DNA from: CAVQUE01 sp046290435
Lineage (GTDB): Bacteria > Actinomycetota > Acidimicrobiia > Acidimicrobiales > UBA8592
DNA: 38,081 nt
Direction of reading: 5' to 3'
Assembly: GCA_046290435.1 (NCBI GenBank)
Contig: JBKAGO010000009.1
Span: 1-38,081, forward strand
Shown here: piece after piece, positions 34,007 to 38,081 of the stretch
How positions within the stretch are numbered: the first letter of the stretch is position 1
How the letters are laid out: every line of letters begins with the position of its first letter
Position numbers and translations under genes: made by a program
The notes under the pieces: generated by a model
Databases searched by the model: none
Told to the model about the DNA's origin: nothing
The model's input: only the letters and a program-made list of their open reading frames with translations

Positions 34007-34714
34007 TCAGATGTGGAGACCGCATTCGGTCTTGTCGCTGCCGCTCCAACGGCCCGACCGGGGATTTGCGCCATCGGCGACCGGCGAGGTGCACGGTGCA
34101 CAGCCGATCGACGGGTAGCCGCGCTCGAGCAGAGGGTTCGTGGGGACACCATGGCGCGTGATGTAGTCGGTGACGTCGCCGTCGCTCCACGAGGCCAGGG
34201 GGCTGATCTTGACGAGCCCCCGGTTGTCGAGATCGACGACGCGCAGCGACGCCCGGCTCGGCGACTCGACCCGGCGCCCGCCGCTCATCCACGCGGCCTT
34301 GGTCGTGAGCGCCCGGTCGAGTTGCCCCACCTTGACCGCCGAGCAGCATCGCTCGGGGTCGACACGCCACAGTTCGGTGTCGTGGGGGGCCACGGTCATG
34401 ATGCGCAGGTTGAGGCCATAGTGACGGCGGACCCGCTCGACGGTGTCGAGCGTCTCCGGGAAGTGGTAGCCGGTGTCGATGAAGACGACCTCGATGGCCG
34501 GATCGGCGGCGACCGCGAGATCGATGAGCACTGCGTCGGTCATCGAGGCGGTCAGCGCGAGGCGCGACCCGAAGGCCTCCACCGCCCAGGACACGATCTC
34601 GCTCGCGGGCGCCTCGGCGAAGGACGCGTCGAGGGCGTCGACGGTTCGTCGGTCGAGAACGGGCCAGGCGGTGGGAGCCGGACGGTCGGGCCGTACGACG
34701 AGCTCCAGGGTCAT
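34007..34714 (-). CDS. cysH: Assimilatory APS reductase (CysH family)
   Basis: Reduces adenylyl sulfate (APS) to sulfite with thioredoxin in assimilatory sulfate reduction. The 235-residue protein carries the four [4Fe-4S] cysteines typical of the APS-using type, Cys123-Cys124 (ERCCSAVKV) and Cys205/Cys208 (GCAPCTSPV), and the catalytic C-terminal Cys231 in KTECGLHI. FIDTGYHFPET and SPLASWSDGDVTDYI are family motifs. The usual LRRDQSPTR loop is varied to GRRVESPSR. The ATG at 34714 overlaps the sulfite reductase stop (ATGA); a GTG at 34723 is an alternative. ATP sulfurylase genes are not in the window. Confidence 0.93.
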   Translation of the reverse strand: MTLELVVRPDRPAPTAWPVLDRRTVDALDASFAEAPASEIVSWAVEAFGSRLALTASMTDAVLIDLAVAADPAIEVVFIDTGYHFPETLDTVERVRRHYGLNLRIMTVAPHDTELWRVDPERCCSAVKVGQLDRALTTKAAWMSGGRRVESPSRASLRVVDLDNRGLVKISPLASWSDGDVTDYITRHGVPTNPLLERGYPSIGCAPCTSPVADGANPRSGRWSGSDKTECGLHI

Positions 34715-36495
34715 GTCGCGCACTCCGATGCACCGACTGCTGCCTCGTAGGGGCCCGTCTCGTCGTAGTCGACGAAGAACGACGGGTCCTCTTCGGGCGT
34801 GGGGAAGTGGTCGAGGTCAGCGAGGCCCTCGGCGACGCCCTTGGCCCCGCCGGAACGCTCGAGCCAGGACCGGAACGTCTCGCCGGCCTCGCGTTCGGCG
34901 GCGAAACGGCCGACGACCCGCACGGCCGCGGCAGCGGCGTTCTTGGCCGGCACACGGAGCGCCTTTTCCCCGAAGTGGATCTGCTCCTCTCCGACGTAGC
35001 CACCGAGGAGGAGCTGGTAGCCAGGCGCCGACCGGCCGTGGGCCCGGCGCTCGGCGCCGAAGAAGCCGATGTCGGCCGCGTGGTGTTGGCCACAGGAGTT
35101 GGTGCAGCCCGAGATGTTGGTCCGGACCCCGCCCACCTCGGCCAGGCCCTGCTCTTCGAGGAGCCGGCCGATCTCGGCGGCCAGGCCACGCGACTGGGTG
35201 ACGGCGAGATTGCAGGTGTCGGCGCCGGGGCAGGCGACGACGTCGCGGGCCAACTCGGCGCCGGGCTCGGCCATGCCGATCGCATCGAGTGCCTCGTAGA
35301 GGCGGGGCAGTTGACCGTCGGTGAGGTCGCGCAGCACGAAGTTCTGCCGGTTCGTGACCCGCACATCGGCGCCGAGCTCGCGGGCCACGGCCGCGAGCCC
35401 ACGGAACTGCTCGGGTGTGATGTCGCCGAGGCGGGCCCAGGCGTATGCCGAAACGGTTCCCTTGGCGTTGCCGCGCACGACGTTGGCCGACTCCCAGCGC
35501 TCGTAGGGTCCGCCGCGCCGCAAGGTGACCGAGACACCCTGACCGACCTCGGTGACCGGGCCCGTCCCGACACCGGCCGGCTCGTCGCCATCGACGGCGA
35601 CATCGACGGGGATGCCACCGGGCCACGAGGACGACGCGACCAGGAAGTGCCGCTCGCGCAGGATCTGGCGCTGCATCTCCTCGAAGCCCAGCTGGTCGAC
35701 GAGCCACTTCATGCGGGCCCGCAGCTTGTTCTCTCGGTTGCCGTGGTGGTCGAACACCCGCAGAATCGCTTCGAGGGTGGGCAGCAACTCTTGGCGAGGT
35801 GTGAACTCCTCGAGCGCCAACGCCGGATGGGGAGTGGCGCCGAGGCCACCGGCCACGTACACGCGAAAGCCTGCCTCGATCGTGCCGTCGGGCAGCTCGC
35901 GGCGCACGGCGATCACCCCGGCGTCGTTGAACATCGCCTGCCCGCAGTCGGTGGCGCAGCCGGAGAAGTTGATCTTGAACTTGCGGGGCAGGCGCTGGCC
36001 GATCGGGTTGCGAAGGAAGTGGCGGAACGCAGCTTCGGCCCATGGCGTGACGTCGAGCACCTCATGGGGGCAGGCGCCGGCGAGGTGACAGGCCTGGATG
36101 TTGCGCACGGTGTCGCCGCATGCCTCACGAGACGTCAGCCCGACCGTGGCCAGTTCGCGCAGCAGCGCGGGCACCTCGGTGAGCTCCACGAAGTGGAACT
36201 GGAGGTTCTGGCGTGTGGTGATGTGTCCCCACCCCCGGCTGTAGGTCTCGGCGACGTGGGCGAACATGTCGAGCTGGGCCGGGGTGAGGCGCCCACCCGG
36301 TGCCTTGATGCGGACCATCTGGTTGGTGCCACCCTGACGCTGGCCGTAGATGCCGTTGTTGAGGCGGAAGACACGGAAGGCATCCTCGGCGAGATCGCCG
36401 TCGAGGTAGCGGGCGAGTTGGGTCTCGAACTTCTCGATGTCGGCGAGCATCTCGGGGTCGGCCAACGGCGCGCCGTCGAGGGTGATGTCGATCAT
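34711..36495 (-). CDS. sir: Siroheme ferredoxin sulfite reductase (nitrite/sulfite reductase family)
   Basis: Reduces sulfite to sulfide by six electrons, using siroheme coupled to a [4Fe-4S] cluster. The 594-residue protein has the two repeated ferredoxin-like/siroheme halves. Cluster ligands are Cys422, Cys428, Cys464 and Cys468 in ACPGADTCNLAV and NISGCTNSCGQ. The first half shows TRQNLQFHFVEL and INFSGCATDCGQ. Sequence alone does not separate it from ferredoxin nitrite reductase (nirA); overlap with cysH makes sulfite the likely substrate. It is the first gene of the operon. The ATG is 9 nt from a GGAG ribosome binding site, and the promoter and operator lie at 36551-36589. Confidence 0.9.
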   Translation of the reverse strand: MIDITLDGAPLADPEMLADIEKFETQLARYLDGDLAEDAFRVFRLNNGIYGQRQGGTNQMVRIKAPGGRLTPAQLDMFAHVAETYSRGWGHITTRQNLQFHFVELTEVPALLRELATVGLTSREACGDTVRNIQACHLAGACPHEVLDVTPWAEAAFRHFLRNPIGQRLPRKFKINFSGCATDCGQAMFNDAGVIAVRRELPDGTIEAGFRVYVAGGLGATPHPALALEEFTPRQELLPTLEAILRVFDHHGNRENKLRARMKWLVDQLGFEEMQRQILRERHFLVASSSWPGGIPVDVAVDGDEPAGVGTGPVTEVGQGVSVTLRRGGPYERWESANVVRGNAKGTVSAYAWARLGDITPEQFRGLAAVARELGADVRVTNRQNFVLRDLTDGQLPRLYEALDAIGMAEPGAELARDVVACPGADTCNLAVTQSRGLAAEIGRLLEEQGLAEVGGVRTNISGCTNSCGQHHAADIGFFGAERRAHGRSAPGYQLLLGGYVGEEQIHFGEKALRVPAKNAAAAAVRVVGRFAAEREAGETFRSWLERSGGAKGVAEGLADLDHFPTPEEDPSFFVDYDETGPYEAAVGASECAT

Positions 36496-36550
36496 GGGGG
36501 CTCCGGATCACGGGGGACGGATGATCGGAGATGAAACATGACTATTCCGA

Positions 36551-36576
36551 TCGGGTTTACTGTCTATCAAACCCGA
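36551..36576. promoter_or_regulatory. Candidate operator of the sulfur operon
   Basis: Perfect 8-bp inverted repeat TCGGGTTT (36551-36558) and AAACCCGA (36569-36576) with a 10-bp AT-rich centre. It covers the -10 of the sulfite reductase promoter, so a bound protein would block transcription. Direct repeats ACTATTC (36541-36547 and 36589-36595) flank it. The regulator is not in the window. Confidence 0.55.
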
Positions 36577-36589
36577 CCGGACCAGTCAA
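36561..36589 (-). promoter_or_regulatory. Promoter of the sulfite reductase-cysH operon
   Basis: On the minus strand TTGACT (36584-36589), 17-bp spacer, TAGACA (36561-36566). This is the closest match to a consensus housekeeping promoter in the window and predicts a leader of about 60 nt with its own ribosome binding site. Confidence 0.65.
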
Positions 36590-36603
36590 CTATTCAGGAA
36601 TGT

Positions 36604-36624
36604 ACGGGCGGTCGCTCCGCCCGT
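36604..36624 (-). terminator. Terminator hairpin after aroG
   Basis: ACGGGCGG (36604-36611), 5-nt loop, CCGCCCGT (36617-36624): a perfect 8-bp GC-rich stem 14 nt downstream of the aroG stop. It also insulates the sulfur operon promoter. Confidence 0.7.
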
Positions 36625-36638
36625 CGCCAGCGAGACGG

Positions 36639-37979
36639 CTAACCGCGGAGGCGCTCGGCCATCATGAAGGCCAGATCGAGGCCCTGGGCCGCATTGAGCC
36701 GTGGATCGCACATGGTCTCGTAGCGCAGGCCGAGGTCCTCGTCGCTCAGGGCGTCACCACCACCGAGGCACTCGGTGACGTCGTCACCGGTCAACTCGAC
36801 GTGGATGCCCCCCGCCCAGGTGCCTGCCTCGTGATGCGCGTCGAAGAACCCGCCCAACTCGGCCAGAACGGCATCGAGATGACGCGTCTTGCGACCACTG
36901 GGCGCTGTGAAGGTGTTGCCGTGCATCGGATCGCAGGCCCACACCACCGGGTGACCCGCATCGCGAACGGCCTCGAGGATGGGTGGCAACCCCTCTGCCA
37001 CCTTGTCTGCACCGAAACGGGTGATCAACGTCAGCCGGCCAGGGATGCGGTCCGGATTGAGGCGCTCGCAGATGGCCAGGGCATCGTCGCCGGTCGCAGT
37101 CGGGCCGAGCTTGCAGCCCAACGGGTTGTGCACTCCACGCAGGAACTCGAGGTGAGCACCGTCGAGCTGACGGGTGCGTTCGCCGATCCAGAGCATGTGC
37201 GCCGAACAGTCGTACCAGTCGCCCGAGATCGAATCACGGCGGGTGAGCGCCTGCTCGTAGCCCAACAGCAGCGCCTCATGGCTGGTGTAGAAATCGACCT
37301 GGTGGAGCTGGGCGTGATCCTCGGGGGAGATGCCACAGGCCCGCATGAACGCCAACGCCGACGTGATGCCGTCGGCGATCTCGCGGTAGCGCTCACCGAC
37401 CGGGCTGGCCTCGACGAACTCCTGGTTCCACGCATGCACACGATTGAGATCCGCGAAACCGCCGCGGGTGAAGGCACGCAACAGGTTGAGGGTGCTCGCA
37501 CTCTGGTTGTAGGCCTGGATCAGACGCGCCGGATCGGCCGCCCGGCTCTGGGGATCGAAGCCCATGTCGTTGACGATGTGGCCCCGGAACGACGGGAGTT
37601 CGAGGTCGTCTCGGGTCTCGGTATCGCTCGAACGCGGCTTCGCGAACTGCCCCGCGATACGGCCGACCTTCACCGTCGGCAGACCGGTGGAGTACGTCAA
37701 CACCACGGCCATCTGCAGGATCACCCGCAGCTTGTCGCGGATCGAATCCGCCGACAGCGCGTCGAAGGACTCTGCACAGTCACCTGCCTGGAGCAACAGC
37801 GCTCGCCCCTCGCACACCTCGGCGAGGTCCTCGCGCAACGTGCGCGCCTCGCCCGCGAACACGAGCGGCGGATATCCCGCGATGAGCTTGAGGGCGTGAT
37901 CGAGCGCCCCTGCGTCGGGCCAGTCGGGCTGTTGCGCTGCGGGGAAACGTGTCCACGAGTCAGGGGTCCAGTTACTCAC
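36639..37979 (-). CDS. aroG: Class II 3-deoxy-7-phosphoheptulonate (DAHP) synthase
   Basis: Condenses phosphoenolpyruvate and erythrose 4-phosphate to DAHP, the entry step of the shikimate pathway. The 446-residue protein belongs to the type II (plant/actinobacterial) class. It shows PAAQQPDWPD near the start, LLLQAGDCAESF with metal-binding Cys68, GRIAGQFAKPRSSDTE, HNPLGCKLGPT, ACDPMHGNTF with the metal His, and YETMCDPRLNAAQ near the end. The GTG at 37979 is preferred because AAGGA lies 8 nt upstream and it gives the family-like start MSNWTPDSW; an ATG at 37988 is the alternative. It is single-gene, ended by the 36604-36624 hairpin. Feedback control by aromatic amino acids is expected for the family. 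Confidence 0.95.
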   Translation of the reverse strand: MSNWTPDSWTRFPAAQQPDWPDAGALDHALKLIAGYPPLVFAGEARTLREDLAEVCEGRALLLQAGDCAESFDALSADSIRDKLRVILQMAVVLTYSTGLPTVKVGRIAGQFAKPRSSDTETRDDLELPSFRGHIVNDMGFDPQSRAADPARLIQAYNQSASTLNLLRAFTRGGFADLNRVHAWNQEFVEASPVGERYREIADGITSALAFMRACGISPEDHAQLHQVDFYTSHEALLLGYEQALTRRDSISGDWYDCSAHMLWIGERTRQLDGAHLEFLRGVHNPLGCKLGPTATGDDALAICERLNPDRIPGRLTLITRFGADKVAEGLPPILEAVRDAGHPVVWACDPMHGNTFTAPSGRKTRHLDAVLAELGGFFDAHHEAGTWAGGIHVELTGDDVTECLGGGDALSDEDLGLRYETMCDPRLNAAQGLDLAFMMAERLRG

Positions 37980-37987
37980 GGGGTCCA

Positions 37988-37992
37988 TCCTT
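37988..37992 (-). promoter_or_regulatory. Shine-Dalgarno deciding the aroG start
   Basis: AAGGA on the minus strand, 8 nt before the GTG at 37979. It abuts the alternative ATG (37986-37988), for which it would be too close to act. Confidence 0.55.
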
Positions 37993-38041
37993 GTTGGTCG
38001 GCCCGGGCCGGGCAAAGGCGTTTCGCGGCCGCAGCGGTGCA

Positions 38042-38081
38042 TCGGCCAAAACGCGTCGGTGGGGGGCCCCCCCGGGGGCCC
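38042..38081. other. Window end with homopolymer-rich tail
   Basis: The last 21 bases are runs of G and C only (six G, seven C, five G, three C). No gene is visible. The tail looks like a sequence or assembly end and not ordinary coding or regulatory DNA. Confidence 0.4.

Noticed and set aside
36561..36570. A McbR-type sulfur operator (TAGAC-N6-GTCTA)
   Set aside because: Only a single GTCTA half-site is present in the centre of the repeat; the second half is missing, and the real symmetry is TCGGGTTT/AAACCCGA.

Overview
The window is about 38 kb of high-GC, densely packed bacterial chromosome. The gene order (tig-clpP-clpX-folC-ndk, mreBCD-mrdA-rodA, a TIGR03960/TIGR03936 pair, RNase E/G, rplU-rpmA-obgE-proB), the RamB-type regulator beside isocitrate lyase, the class II DAHP synthase and the many TANNNT -10 boxes just ahead of start codons all point to an actinobacterium. 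It is probably a rod-shaped, non-streptomycete lineage such as Acidimicrobiia; that rank is inferred, not proven. Nearly everything here is core genome. I see no prophage, CRISPR array or defence island. The only mobile-element trace is a transposase-like tail at the left edge.

Layout: 1-76 carries the end of a probable transposase. 112-3042 holds aceA (isocitrate lyase, minus) divergent from a RamB/ScfR-type regulator, with an intergenic region rich in candidate sites. 3159-8767 is a mixed block: an OafA-type acyltransferase fused to an SGNH domain, uridine kinase (minus), a DUF72 protein, an iron-sulfur photolyase/cryptochrome and a small DUF2256-DUF3253 protein. tRNA-Gly(TCC) lies at 8884-8954. 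9074-14220 is protein quality control and basic metabolism: trigger factor, ClpP, ClpX, FolC, Ndk, closed by a strong hairpin. 14405-20269 is the elongasome (MreB, MreC, MreD, PBP2, RodA), with two mini-ORFs that look coupled to mreB and mrdA. 20351-28152 holds the radical SAM pair, an RNase E/G with a long disordered N-terminus, ribosomal proteins L21 and L27, ObgE and ProB.

28186-38081: the lipid II flippase MurJ (minus) is divergent from a MoxR ATPase/VWA pair. It is followed by a minus-strand ECF sigma factor/RskA-type anti-sigma pair, an assimilatory sulfate reduction operon (siroheme sulfite reductase then APS reductase, minus), and class II DAHP synthase (minus). The sulfur operon has a good promoter whose -10 lies inside an 8-bp inverted repeat, the clearest operator candidate in the window.

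Recurring themes are ATGA-type overlaps inside operons, and NANNNT hexamers ending 6-9 nt before many start codons and before the mature tRNA end. The latter suggests widespread leaderless transcription. No clearly new biological system is evident. The best leads are the mreB leader peptide, the sulfur operon operator, the aceA/regulator intergenic sites, and an altered guanine-specificity motif in Obg.
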